A stretch of DNA of 64,000 bases from NVTR01 sp036479015. Lineage in GTDB: Bacteria; Pseudomonadota; Alphaproteobacteria; Rhodobacterales; Rhodobacteraceae. Below, in pieces: positions 52,085 to 60,961 of this stretch. Where the stretch lies: the NCBI GenBank assembly GCA_036479015.1, contig JAZGFB010000047.1:124001-188000 (forward strand), in the 5' to 3' direction. Each line of letters opens with the position of its first letter. Positions within the stretch are counted from its first letter, which is position 1. Under the pieces are notes generated by a model, which ran no database searches, was not told where the DNA came from, and worked only from the letters and a program-made list of their open reading frames with translations. Position numbers and translations under genes: made by a program.

Positions 52085-52744
52085 ATGCAATTGAACGCAG
52101 ATTTCAACCAACGCGCCGTGGTTCTGGCCGACGATTACAACTGGGTCGCCTCACCAGCGCCGGGCGTCCACAGAATGATGCTGGACCGGGTCGGCAATGA
52201 GGTTGCCCGCGCCACAACAATCGTGCGCTTTGAGCCGGGCTCCGAATTTGCGTCCCATACCCATGACGGCGGCGAAGAATACCTGGTGCTTGAGGGCACG
52301 TTTTCCGATGAAACCGGTGACTTCCCCGCCGGCAGCTACGTGCGAAACCCCATCGGCACCAGCCACAAACCCCACACCAAAGACGGCTGCACAATCTTCG
52401 TGAAACTGCACCAGTTTGACGAAAATGACCAAGCGAATGTTCACATTGACACCGCCAACGCCGCGTTCCGGCCCGGTATGGTTAACGGGCTGTCAGTGCT
52501 TCCCCTGCACAGCTGCGACAGCGAAAACGTGGCACTGGTGCGCTGGCAACCTGGCACCCAGTTCACCCAGCATTCCCATTGGGGAGGCGAAGAAATACTG
52601 GTGCTAGAAGGTGTGTTTCAAGACGAACATGGCCGCTACCCCAAAGGCACCTGGCTGCGCAGCCCACACCTGTCACGCCACACCCCATATTCGGACGAGG
52701 GCTGCCTGATCTATGTAAAGACTGGGCATTTGGCACCCCACTAG
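52085..52744 (+). CDS. ChrR-like double-cupin protein
   Basis: A 219-residue protein with two cupin repeats (about residues 20-110 and 125-215), each with the HxHxxGGEExxVLEG-type metal site: SHTHDGGEEYLVLEG and QHSHWGGEEILVLEG. This matches the cupin domain of ChrR anti-sigma factors, but the zinc anti-sigma domain is absent. Enzymatic or sensory role unknown. It follows the tmRNA on the same strand. Confidence 0.87.
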   Translation: MQLNADFNQRAVVLADDYNWVASPAPGVHRMMLDRVGNEVARATTIVRFEPGSEFASHTHDGGEEYLVLEGTFSDETGDFPAGSYVRNPIGTSHKPHTKDGCTIFVKLHQFDENDQANVHIDTANAAFRPGMVNGLSVLPLHSCDSENVALVRWQPGTQFTQHSHWGGEEILVLEGVFQDEHGRYPKGTWLRSPHLSRHTPYSDEGCLIYVKTGHLAPH

Positions 52745-52882
52745 GTAGGAATTTCAGCTATGTTTGGCACCTGCTGATATACTCGGCTGCAATAAACATT
52801 AACGACTCTAAATAAGCGCTTTGGGTGCAAAATAATATCCGTATTGGCTATTCCAAAACAAATGCAGGGAGTTTGCAATAAA

Positions 52883-53131
52883 ATGCCGCTTAAGGATTTC
52901 CACGATCCAAATTTTGAGCCCACTAAAACGCAACTATTAGGCAGCTTCCTATTGATAGGTGTCGGTTGGGCATGGGTTTATTACCGTCTTTTCATTGATC
53001 CAGAACCCTTGATCGGCGGAAAATATTATTGGCCTTTCCAAGCCTTGCTTTATCTGATGCCAGTGATCATTTTTGTGGGTCTATACTTTGCAGTTAAAAA
53101 ATATTGGAAAAAATTAAAACGGGAAAATTAG
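52883..53131 (+). CDS. Small membrane protein, hypothetical
   Basis: An 82-residue protein with two membrane helices (about residues 18-38 and 50-68) and a basic tail (KKYWKKLKREN). The gene is AT-richer than its neighbours. A GGGAG box lies 12 bases before the ATG at 52883; an in-frame TTG at 52844 is less likely. It stands alone between the cupin gene and the ArsR gene. No family recognised. Confidence 0.55.
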   Translation: MPLKDFHDPNFEPTKTQLLGSFLLIGVGWAWVYYRLFIDPEPLIGGKYYWPFQALLYLMPVIIFVGLYFAVKKYWKKLKREN

Positions 53132-53294
53132 TGCACAGCGATCAATCCGGGCGGGATCACACATCAACACATCTGCGCCGACTGGTTGTGAAATAAATTT
53201 CGTCGGATAACGGCCCGATCCGTTTCAACTGCAAATTTACCACCTCTACATCTGAAAGCAGTCGGCACCTGCACAGGTGGTTGTCTATGACCTG

Positions 53295-53978
53295 TCACGC
53301 CACCCCAAACACCCCGCCAAACGCCACTTTCCCACGTGCGCTAAACCGCACAATCCGGCTGCCATCCACTTGCTTGGCCCAGCCCTGCCCGTAAACATGC
53401 CTTAGCAGCGCCCGCCCCAATGAGCCCGCCAGATGTGAGCGCCGCGCACTCCAGTCCAGACATTCGCGACACAGGGGCCCACGTTGCCCGCCCAGCCCAG
53501 CAATATCTATGCCAATACCCACCAACATATCCTGCCCCGCCCCTGTCAGGTTTAACCCATCCCCGCCCACGTCCAGAAATCCGCGCCCGCGCAAACTGTC
53601 ATACATTTGCACCCCCATTTCACCGGCCAGATGCTGGTAACACACCCGCGCGTGGCGCAGCTCTGGGTCTCGCGGGCCGGTGCGGCTGCGCAGCTTTCCA
53701 CGTTTCGCCGCCAGCCCCATCAGCGCCTCAAGCACATGGGCCACGTCTTCATCCAACAGCCGAAAATACCGGTGCCGCCCCTGTTTTTCACGTGCCAGCA
53801 ATCCGCCCGCTTCCAACTTGGCCAAATGGGCACTGGCCGTTTGGGCTGTGATCCCGGCCTCAAACGCCAGTTCCGTGGCCGTCAGGGCCTTACCGCTCAT
53901 CAAAGCGCTTAGCATATTGGCGCGCCCCGGATCCCCGATCAGGGCGGCGATGGCGGCGATGTCTGGTCCTTCTTTCAT
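53295..53978 (-). CDS. ArsR-family regulator with C-terminal extension
   Basis: A 227-residue regulator. The winged helix (residues about 5-85) has IGDPGRANMLSALMSGKALTA, ITAQTASAHLAKLEAGGLLA and REKQGRHRYFRL, the ArsR recognition helix and wing. The C-terminal half, of unknown fold, contains a single CRECLDW pair that may bind metal or sense redox. Divergent from the NIPSNAP-monooxygenase-ChrA genes; an inverted repeat lies between them. Confidence 0.88.
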   Translation of the reverse strand: MKEGPDIAAIAALIGDPGRANMLSALMSGKALTATELAFEAGITAQTASAHLAKLEAGGLLAREKQGRHRYFRLLDEDVAHVLEALMGLAAKRGKLRSRTGPRDPELRHARVCYQHLAGEMGVQMYDSLRGRGFLDVGGDGLNLTGAGQDMLVGIGIDIAGLGGQRGPLCRECLDWSARRSHLAGSLGRALLRHVYGQGWAKQVDGSRIVRFSARGKVAFGGVFGVA

Positions 53979-53983
53979 AGTTC

Positions 53984-54001
53984 GATGCTAAGCGAAGCAT
54001 C
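53984..54001. promoter_or_regulatory. Putative ArsR-type operator
   Basis: GATGCT and AGCATC are separated by AAGCGA in the 67-base gap between the divergent ArsR and NIPSNAP genes. Position and symmetry fit an operator for the adjacent regulator. Confidence 0.4.
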
Positions 54002-54045
54002 AGTGCGGTTCAAGCCTTATACCGAACAAAACAAAGGAATACCCC

Positions 54046-54369
54046 ATGCTCACCTGCATCATCCGCTACCAAATTGACCCAACCAAGAAACAACAGTTCC
54101 GCCAATATGCCCGTAACTGGGGCCAGGCGATCCCGCGCTGTGGCGCAGACCTGGTGGGCTATTACGCGCCCCACGAAGGCTCCTCTACACTGGCCTATGG
54201 CATCTACAACATCCCCAACCTGGCGCAATACGAAGCCTACCGTGCCCGGCTGGCAGACGATCCACTGGGCCGCGAAAACTATGCATTCGCCCAGGCCGAA
54301 AAATTCATCCTGCGCGAAGACCGCACCTTCCTTAAACGTGCATCAACGCCACATGGGGGGCAAAAATGA
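54046..54369 (+). CDS. NIPSNAP-family protein
   Basis: A 107-residue dimeric alpha/beta-barrel protein of the NIPSNAP family (IIRYQIDPTKKQQFRQYARNWG, then LVGYYAPHEGSSTLAYGIY and NLAQYEAYRARLADDP). The function of bacterial members is unclear. AAAGGA precedes the ATG. Its stop overlaps the next start as ATGA, so the two ferredoxin-like-fold genes are coupled. Confidence 0.85.
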   Translation: MLTCIIRYQIDPTKKQQFRQYARNWGQAIPRCGADLVGYYAPHEGSSTLAYGIYNIPNLAQYEAYRARLADDPLGRENYAFAQAEKFILREDRTFLKRASTPHGGQK

Positions 54370-54716
54370 TCGCTGTCATTTTCGAAGTTCACCCCGCAGA
54401 GGGGCAAAAAGCCACCTACCTGGCCCTCGCCGCCGATCTGCGACCGCTGCTGGAAACCATCGATGGCTTCATTTCGGTGGAACGTTTTCAAAGCCTGAGC
54501 GACCCTGACAAAATCCTGTCACTGTCATTTTTCCGCGACGAAGACGCCGTACAAACCTGGCGCACCCTGTCAGAACACCGCACCGCGCAAACCGCCGGGC
54601 GCAATGGGGTTTTCGCCCAGTACCGTTTGCGGGTGGCACATGTGCTGCGCGATTACGGGAAGCAAGAACGCGACGGCACCCCAACCGACAGCCAGGCAAT
54701 TCACGGCACTCATTGA
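54366..54716 (+). CDS. Antibiotic biosynthesis monooxygenase (ABM)-like protein
   Basis: A 116-residue ferredoxin-like-fold protein of the ABM family: MIAVIFEVHPAEGQKATYL, ETIDGFISVERFQSLSDPD, LSLSFFRDEDAVQTWR. Such proteins are small monooxygenases or heme-degradation relatives; the substrate is unknown. Start overlaps the NIPSNAP stop; followed 87 bases later by chrA. Confidence 0.85.
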   Translation: MIAVIFEVHPAEGQKATYLALAADLRPLLETIDGFISVERFQSLSDPDKILSLSFFRDEDAVQTWRTLSEHRTAQTAGRNGVFAQYRLRVAHVLRDYGKQERDGTPTDSQAIHGTH

Positions 54717-54803
54717 CAATATCGCCCGGAAACGGCACCCCAGCGCCATGACTTCCCCAACAAAAGCACCCCTTGCCCAGCCTTCATCCCGCTTAGGCAC
54801 CAC

Positions 54804-56051
54804 ATGACCACGCCAACCCTATCCCAAGCCTCCCGCGTCTTTGCCCACATCGGCCTGCTGTCGTTCGGCGGCCCCGCCGCCCAGATTGCCCTGATGCACC
54901 GCGAGCTGGTGGAACAACGCCCCTGGCTGACCGAGGCCCAATTCCTGAACGCCCTGTCGTTTTGCATGCTGCTGCCCGGCCCCGAAGCCATGCAGCTGGC
55001 CACCTATACCGGCTGGCGCCTGCACGGTGTGCGCGGCGGGCTGATCGCCGGTTTGCTGTTTGTCATCCCCGGCGCAATCGTGGTGATGGGCCTGTCAGCG
55101 GGCTATGCGCTGTTTGGCCAGCTGCCGTTGATTGCGGCCATGTTCCTTGGGGTCAAGGCGGCCATTGTTATCATCGTCATTGAGGCCCTGCTAAGGGTCG
55201 CCAAAAAGGCCCTGCACGGCCCTGCCCATTGGGCCATATCAGCCCTGTCCTTTGTGGGAATTTTCTTTCTTAACCTGCCCTTTCCCCTCATTATCCTACT
55301 TGCCGGGCTGTACGGTTTGATCACCAGCCGGGGCACCCCCGGCCCAGAACCCGACCCAACCGGTGCCACACCAATACGCACCATTGCCACCTGGTTGATG
55401 ATCTGGTGGACACCCGTGCTGGTACTGTGGGCATCCGGGGCAACCTTGCTGACCCAGATCGCCCTGTTCTTTTCCAAACTTGCCGTGGTCACCTTTGGCG
55501 GCGCTTATGCCGTTCTGGCCTATATGGCCCAGGCCGCCGTCAGCGAAAAAGGCTGGCTGACCACCCCAGAAATGGTTGATGGGCTTGGCCTGGCCGAAAC
55601 CACGCCCGGGCCCCTGATCCTGGTCACCGAATTTGTCGGCTTCATGGCCGGGTACGGCGTCCAGGGCATATGGCTGGGGCTTGCCGGGGCATTGGTGGCG
55701 GTGTGGGTAACATTTGCGCCGTGCTTTTTATGGATCTTCGCTGGCGCCCCCTATATCGACTGGATCGCCACACGACCCCGCCTTAAGGGCGCGCTTTCGG
55801 CGATCACTGCCGCCGTTGTGGGCGTGATCCTGAACCTGTCGCTTTGGTTTGCAATGCATGTGTTTTTTGCCCGTGTCGGTCAAACCAAAGCCGGACCGGT
55901 GACACTTTTAACCCCCGAGTTATCCAGCCTAAACTGGTATGTCATTGTCCTTAGCATCTGTGCGGGTTTTATGATCTTGCGTCTGCATTGGGGCCTGTTC
56001 AAAGTGCTTATCATAATGGCCGCGGGCGGCGTCGCATTGTCTTTACTCTGA
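54804..56051 (+). CDS. chrA: Chromate transporter ChrA-like
   Basis: A 415-residue membrane protein of the CHR family with two homologous halves: LLSFGGPAAQIALMHRELVEQRPWL and LAVVTFGGAYAVLAYMAQAAVSEKGWL begin each half, each followed by a PGP loop (LLPGPEAMQLATY, ETTPGPLILVTEF). Long bidomain members export chromate with the membrane potential or exchange sulfate. Family membership is certain, chromate as the natural substrate is not. The upstream ArsR, NIPSNAP and ABM genes suggest a small stress cluster. Confidence 0.92.
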   Translation: MTTPTLSQASRVFAHIGLLSFGGPAAQIALMHRELVEQRPWLTEAQFLNALSFCMLLPGPEAMQLATYTGWRLHGVRGGLIAGLLFVIPGAIVVMGLSAGYALFGQLPLIAAMFLGVKAAIVIIVIEALLRVAKKALHGPAHWAISALSFVGIFFLNLPFPLIILLAGLYGLITSRGTPGPEPDPTGATPIRTIATWLMIWWTPVLVLWASGATLLTQIALFFSKLAVVTFGGAYAVLAYMAQAAVSEKGWLTTPEMVDGLGLAETTPGPLILVTEFVGFMAGYGVQGIWLGLAGALVAVWVTFAPCFLWIFAGAPYIDWIATRPRLKGALSAITAAVVGVILNLSLWFAMHVFFARVGQTKAGPVTLLTPELSSLNWYVIVLSICAGFMILRLHWGLFKVLIIMAAGGVALSLL

Positions 56052-56135
56052 TAATAAAATTCTTACACCGGGCACCCTTCACTTCACCCTGAAATCAACT
56101 ATGCTACCCGTGTACTCTGCCAACAGGGCTGCCCT

Positions 56136-56645
56136 ATGACCACAAACATTGATTACGGAAATCTGATGAATAATGCCATGCGTGGCCTTATCCAGAACCT
56201 TCTGGAAGATATCGCTGCCAATGGCCTGCCCGGGGATCACCACTTTTTCATTACCTTTGACACCCAGCACGAAAAGGTCAACATCGCTGGCTGGCTGAAA
56301 GACCGCTACCCCGAAGAAATGACCATCGTTGTGCAAAACTGGTTCGAAGACCTAAAGGTTTCAGATGACGGGTTTTGGATCACTTTGAATTTCGGCGACA
56401 ACCCCGAACCACTTTATGTGCCGTTTGACGCCCTTAAAACATTCGTTGATCCGTCCGTTGAATTTGGCCTGCGATTTGATTCCAAGGAAGAAATCCAAGA
56501 CGAAACCGACGAAACCCCAACACTAAAAGAAGTCCTCCCCGACGCTGAAAAACCGCCAAAAGCCAAAGCGCCAAAAGACCCCAAGAAACAAAAGCCTACG
56601 AAACAGGATGCGGATGTCGTCAGCCTCGACAGCTTTCGCAAATAA
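56136..56645 (+). CDS. sspB: SspB, adaptor for ClpXP degradation of tmRNA-tagged proteins
   Basis: A 169-residue alphaproteobacterial SspB. The N-terminal substrate-binding domain (about 1-115) has NNAMRGLIQNLLEDIAANG, GDHHFFITFDTQHEKVNI and MTIVVQNWFEDL. A charged, flexible linker rich in Lys/Pro/Glu follows, and the C-terminus VVSLDSFRK is the ClpX-docking peptide. In this role it hands ssrA-tagged proteins to ClpXP. It lies about 4 kb from ssrA in the same window. Confidence 0.93.
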   Translation: MTTNIDYGNLMNNAMRGLIQNLLEDIAANGLPGDHHFFITFDTQHEKVNIAGWLKDRYPEEMTIVVQNWFEDLKVSDDGFWITLNFGDNPEPLYVPFDALKTFVDPSVEFGLRFDSKEEIQDETDETPTLKEVLPDAEKPPKAKAPKDPKKQKPTKQDADVVSLDSFRK

Positions 56646-56711
56646 CCCCACCCTGTCCATCGGCACGTCAACAAAACAAACAGCCTGATAATTTTTACGG
56701 AGCCTGCACCC

Positions 56712-58106
56712 ATGACCAAAACCCGCATCGAAACTGACAGCTTTGGCCCGTTGGATGTGCCCGCGGACAAATACTGGGGCGCACAAACCCAACGCTCGCT
56801 GATGAACTTTCCGATCGGCTGGGAAAAGCAGCCGGTGGCAATCGTGCGCGCCCTTGGGGTGGTCAAACAGGCCTGCGCCCAGGCAAACCGCGATGCAGGC
56901 GCGCTTGATCCCAGGTTGGCCGACGCCATCATCCAAGCCGCCTCCCAGGTGGTGGCAGGCAGCTTTGATGACAATTTCCCGCTGGTGGTCTGGCAAACCG
57001 GCTCTGGCACCCAGTCAAACATGAACGCCAACGAAGTCATCGCCAACCGCGCCATTGAAATTCTCGGCGGCACCATCGGCAGCAAAGACCCGGTGCACCC
57101 AAATGATCACTGCAATATGGGGCAATCGTCCAACGACACCTTCCCCACAGCCATGCATATCGCCACCGCCATGACGGCCCATAACGTGCTGTTGCCAGGG
57201 CTTGCAAAACTGCATTTCGCGCTTGTGGCCAAGGTCGCTGAATTTGACGGCATTATCAAAATTGGCCGTACCCACACCATGGATGCAACCCCGCTAACGC
57301 TGGCCCAGGAATTTTCCGGCTACGCGCATCAGGTGGCCATGGGCATCGCCCGCGTCAAAACCTCGCTGGCTGGCATCTATGAACTGGCCCAGGGCGGAAC
57401 GGCCGTGGGCACCGGGCTAAATTCGCGAACGGGCTGGGGCCAAGCCGTGGCTGCCAATATGGCGCAGATCACCGGCCTGCCCTTTGTCACCGCCCCCAAT
57501 AAATTTGAAGCCCTGGCCGCCCATGACGCCATGGTCGAACTGTCCGGTTCCTTAAAAACCGTGGCCGCTTCGCTGTTCAAAATCGCCAATGACATCCGCC
57601 TGCTTGGCTCGGGGCCGCGCTGCGGGCTGGGCGAACTTATGCTGCCCGAAAATGAACCCGGCAGCTCGATCATGCCCGGCAAAGTAAACCCCACCCAGGT
57701 AGAGGCCCTGACCCAGGTCTGCGCCCATGTCTTTGGCAATGACGCCGCCGTTGGTTTCGCCGGATCCCAAGGGCATTTCGAACTGAACGTCTATAAACCA
57801 ATGATGGCCTATAACGTGCTGCAATCCATGCAGTTGCTGGGCGACGCGGCGGCAACATTCACCGACAATTGCGTCGTGGGCATTCAGGCTGATCGCGACA
57901 GAATTGAAAAATTGATGCGCGAAAGCCTGATGCTGGTCACCGCCCTGGCCCCAACCATCGGCTATGACAACGCCACCAAAGTCGCCAAAACCGCCCATAA
58001 AAACGGCACCACCCTGAAACAGGAAGCGGTGGCACTGGGCTTTGTTGATGAAGCCACCTTTGACAAAGTCGTGCGCCCCGAAAACATGATCGGCCCCAAG
58101 GGGTGA
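56712..58106 (+). CDS. fumC: Class II fumarase
   Basis: Hydrates fumarate to malate in the TCA cycle; a cytosolic tetramer of 464 residues. Motifs: QTGSGTQSNMNANEVIANRA, HPNDHCNMGQSSNDTFPTA, GRTHTMDATPLTLAQEFSGY and the loop signature GSSIMPGKVNPTQ. The family length is normal. ATG follows ACGGAG. Its stop overlaps the next start (GTGA). Confidence 0.97.
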   Translation: MTKTRIETDSFGPLDVPADKYWGAQTQRSLMNFPIGWEKQPVAIVRALGVVKQACAQANRDAGALDPRLADAIIQAASQVVAGSFDDNFPLVVWQTGSGTQSNMNANEVIANRAIEILGGTIGSKDPVHPNDHCNMGQSSNDTFPTAMHIATAMTAHNVLLPGLAKLHFALVAKVAEFDGIIKIGRTHTMDATPLTLAQEFSGYAHQVAMGIARVKTSLAGIYELAQGGTAVGTGLNSRTGWGQAVAANMAQITGLPFVTAPNKFEALAAHDAMVELSGSLKTVAASLFKIANDIRLLGSGPRCGLGELMLPENEPGSSIMPGKVNPTQVEALTQVCAHVFGNDAAVGFAGSQGHFELNVYKPMMAYNVLQSMQLLGDAAATFTDNCVVGIQADRDRIEKLMRESLMLVTALAPTIGYDNATKVAKTAHKNGTTLKQEAVALGFVDEATFDKVVRPENMIGPKG

Positions 58107-58324
58107 GCACACGACCCGTCAAAAGGTCACTCACCCTGCGCGGCCACCGCACCAGCGTATCGCTAGAGGACGAATTTTGGCAAGCATTCCGCGCCATCGC
58201 CACCGAAAAACAACTGCCAATCAACGAATTGACGGCACAAATTGATGCAGAACGCGGAACAGAAATAGGGCTGGCCTCAGCCATCCGGGTGTTTGTGCTA
58301 AAGCATTACCAAAACCGCGGCTGA
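58103..58324 (+). CDS. Ribbon-helix-helix domain protein
   Basis: A 73-residue RHH-type protein (RSLTLRGHRTSVSLEDEFWQAF, then INELTAQIDAERGTEIGLASAIRVFVL), a small family often found next to fumC in these bacteria as far as I recall. GTG start with 4-base overlap to fumC, so translation is probably coupled. It could bind DNA as a dimer; no target is known. Confidence 0.85.
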   Translation: MSTRPVKRSLTLRGHRTSVSLEDEFWQAFRAIATEKQLPINELTAQIDAERGTEIGLASAIRVFVLKHYQNRG

Positions 58325-58326
58325 TC

Positions 58327-59679
58327 CTATTTCCGCTCGGAAATATTCAACCAAATACCACTGCGTGAGCGCACCGTCAGATGCGACACCGGTACCGGCA
58401 CCCGGCCTTTAACCACCGTAAACTTATTGGCCCGTACCATCAGCGCCAGAAATATCGCCCCCTCCACCAGAGCGAAACCCACCCCCGGACAGACCCGCGC
58501 CCCACTGGAAAACGGCACAAACCCGTCACGCAAACTGGCCGCCGCCCCCTCAGCGCCATAGCGGTCCGGGTCAAACCCATCTGGGTTGTCCCAAATATCC
58601 GGGTTGCGCTGCAAATGCCACGGGCTGATCACCACCTGGGAACCCTTGGCAATATCGCGGCCCCGAAACCGCTCAGCCCGCGTGGTTTGGCGCACCATCA
58701 TCGGCACCGGCGGGTACAGGCGCAATGCTTCGCGAAACACATCCCGTGTCAGCGTCAGCTTCATGATATCGGCCATATCCGGGCGCGCGGGCAGGCTTGC
58801 AACCTCGGCTGCAACACGGTCCTGAATGCCCGGATGGCTGGCCAAAAGATACAGCGCCCAACTTACCGCGGCAGCACTGGTTTCATGCCCCGCCAAAAAG
58901 AAAATCGCCACCTGATCGACCATTTCATCAACGTCAAATTTTTGGCCGGTCTCAGGGTCAGCCTGCGTCATGATCTTTGTCGCCAGATCATCGGGCGCAG
59001 TTCCGGCCTTAATCTGCGCCATCCTCGCGGATGTCATTTCAGCGATAAGCCCCCGTATCCGGCGCGCACTTTGGCGCGTGGCCTTACGGCGAAACCTGGG
59101 AAACCAGCGCGGCAGCGGCACAAATGCCGCCAGGTTCAGGATCGGCTGACTGCGTTGAAACCGGCGAAACTCGGCAAACACCTGTGCCGCCACCTGATCA
59201 CTAATCGGCATCGAAAACAGCGTGCGGAAAATAACATCCGCCGCCCCGAAACTGATGACCTCTTCCATTTCAACCGGCCCGGTCTGTCTCTGCAAACGCT
59301 CAACAGTTGCATCCACTGCATCCCGCATCCCCCTATAGCTGTCGCGCAACCGCCCGCCTTCAAATGCCGGGTTTATGATCCGCCTTTGACGCTGCCACCG
59401 CGCCCCATTTGTCAGAAACACCGCGTTGCCCAACAGCGGGCGCAACCCGGCCCCAACCCTGTCAGATTTAGGGAAATCCATCGGTCGCTCATCTAAAACT
59501 TCCCGGATCAAATCCGGCTGGTTGATAAAATATGATCGGAAAAATGGCGTCCGGAACTCGGCCATTTTGGCCCGGTACAGCTTTTCCGGCTGCGCCGATA
59601 AAATGTCCTGACGAAACAGCCTGACATAGCGCCAAAGCGACACCTTATCCGCCCGCGATGCTGGCTTGGGCGGGTTCAT
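58327..59679 (-). CDS. Cytochrome P450
   Basis: A 450-residue soluble-type P450 monooxygenase. I-helix motif FFLAGHETSAAA, K-helix ExxR in FREALRLYPPVP and the heme-ligand loop PFSSGARVCPGVGF with axial Cys397 are all intact. No membrane anchor. The electron partner is not in the neighbourhood. The start overlaps the end of the hydrolase gene (ATGA), so the two are made together. The substrate is unknown. Confidence 0.93.
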   Translation of the reverse strand: MNPPKPASRADKVSLWRYVRLFRQDILSAQPEKLYRAKMAEFRTPFFRSYFINQPDLIREVLDERPMDFPKSDRVGAGLRPLLGNAVFLTNGARWQRQRRIINPAFEGGRLRDSYRGMRDAVDATVERLQRQTGPVEMEEVISFGAADVIFRTLFSMPISDQVAAQVFAEFRRFQRSQPILNLAAFVPLPRWFPRFRRKATRQSARRIRGLIAEMTSARMAQIKAGTAPDDLATKIMTQADPETGQKFDVDEMVDQVAIFFLAGHETSAAAVSWALYLLASHPGIQDRVAAEVASLPARPDMADIMKLTLTRDVFREALRLYPPVPMMVRQTTRAERFRGRDIAKGSQVVISPWHLQRNPDIWDNPDGFDPDRYGAEGAAASLRDGFVPFSSGARVCPGVGFALVEGAIFLALMVRANKFTVVKGRVPVPVSHLTVRSRSGIWLNISERK

Positions 59680-60890
59680 GGGGCCAACGATGTGTAAGGC
59701 GACGCCGCAACATCGATGCGGCTTTTAGAGGCGGGGCGGTCCTTATAGCGCGCCGCCAGCGTCACAGGCCCGGCAGTGATCTGAAAATAATCATAGTCAC
59801 GGGGCCGATCAAACGCGCACAGATATTGAAAATGCAGCCGAAAATACCGCCGCCGCAATCGGGCCCACAGCTCTGGGCTAAGCGACTTGCTAAAGGCTGC
59901 CGAAAACACCAGCGGCCAGCGTTTGTGCGGCTGGGCCACACCCGACACGGCAACCGGATCACATAGCGCAAAGCAACACCCATCACCTGGCGCACTCACA
60001 TCTACCCAAGTCAGGACATCCGACAGCGACAGTGTCACCAGATCAGCCCGCAATTGCCCGGCAGCGGGCAGAAACGAAACCATCGGCACCACCTGGCCCA
60101 ATGACAGCAGCGCCAGTTCCGGGCGCGCCTGCCCCGCCGGTTCGTTGCGCAATATTTGGGCAATAATATTAACCGCCAGATGAACACCCGATGAATGCCC
60201 AACCACCAGCACCTCGTCCACATCAGACGCCAATGCCAGCTCAATCTGGTGGCGAAACCGGTCCAGCCGCGCCTCCAATTCCGCGGGGTTTCTGCCCCGG
60301 TTTTTGGCGGTAAAAGCATAATCGCGCATCAGGTAATGGGCGTAAAATCGCCCGTCATTGTCCTTGAACCAGCGCAGCACCAGCACAAATACCGGCAAGC
60401 CAACAATCCACCCGGCCCCGGCAACGGTAAGCGACGACAATGCCCCGCCAATGATCAACCCTAGCCCAATTGCCACCATGGCCTGCGCCAACAACATTCC
60501 CACCGGGTAAAACGCCGCAAGCATCGGCCCCTTGCCCAGCCACATCAACCGACGCAACGCCCCGGTCGAAATATATATCCACGCCGTGCGAACCAGCTGC
60601 ACATAGCTGGACGCTATTGAACCACCCATGGATTTTTGCACGAGATCAGACCAAACCAGCACGTCAATTTCACTGGCAACGCAATGGCCGTCAAAAACGC
60701 CCTGAACCTGCCAGCCATAACCGGGCGCATCAATGCGTTGTTCAACAGCAATCTGATAGCCGGAAATTCCCGCCTGCTTGGCACCTTGTTTGCGGTACAG
60801 CTCCCGGTACCGCCGGGGCGGATGCGGGTCATATCCGGGTATGTAAAACACCCGGCGCTTCTTAACTGTCTTAGGATCACATGTTTGCAT
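59676..60890 (-). CDS. Membrane-anchored alpha/beta-hydrolase-like protein
   Basis: A 404-residue protein with a nucleophile elbow GHSSG at 231-235 (Ser233) in LVVGHSSGVHLAVNI, resembling lipases and esterases. Two membrane helices (about residues 122-150 and 155-175) precede it. The N-terminus RRVFYIPGYDPHPPRRYRELY recalls a lid or oxyanion-loop region. Family beyond alpha/beta hydrolase is uncertain. It is upstream of and coupled to the P450 gene. Confidence 0.72.
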   Translation of the reverse strand: MQTCDPKTVKKRRVFYIPGYDPHPPRRYRELYRKQGAKQAGISGYQIAVEQRIDAPGYGWQVQGVFDGHCVASEIDVLVWSDLVQKSMGGSIASSYVQLVRTAWIYISTGALRRLMWLGKGPMLAAFYPVGMLLAQAMVAIGLGLIIGGALSSLTVAGAGWIVGLPVFVLVLRWFKDNDGRFYAHYLMRDYAFTAKNRGRNPAELEARLDRFRHQIELALASDVDEVLVVGHSSGVHLAVNIIAQILRNEPAGQARPELALLSLGQVVPMVSFLPAAGQLRADLVTLSLSDVLTWVDVSAPGDGCCFALCDPVAVSGVAQPHKRWPLVFSAAFSKSLSPELWARLRRRYFRLHFQYLCAFDRPRDYDYFQITAGPVTLAARYKDRPASKSRIDVAASPYTSLAP

Positions 60891-60961
60891 CTACGCCCAA
60901 CCTACAGGCCAATGCTTAGCCGAAACTTACCCCAAGCTTAAGCAGTTTCGTATCAGCGACT

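Noticed and set aside
51667..52111. Two short minus-strand open frames over the tmRNA region
   Set aside because: The region is explained by ssrA on the plus strand; the frames have no family features.
58381..59496. Open frame of 371 codons antisense to the P450 gene
   Set aside because: Shadow frame; the P450 on the other strand has all family motifs.
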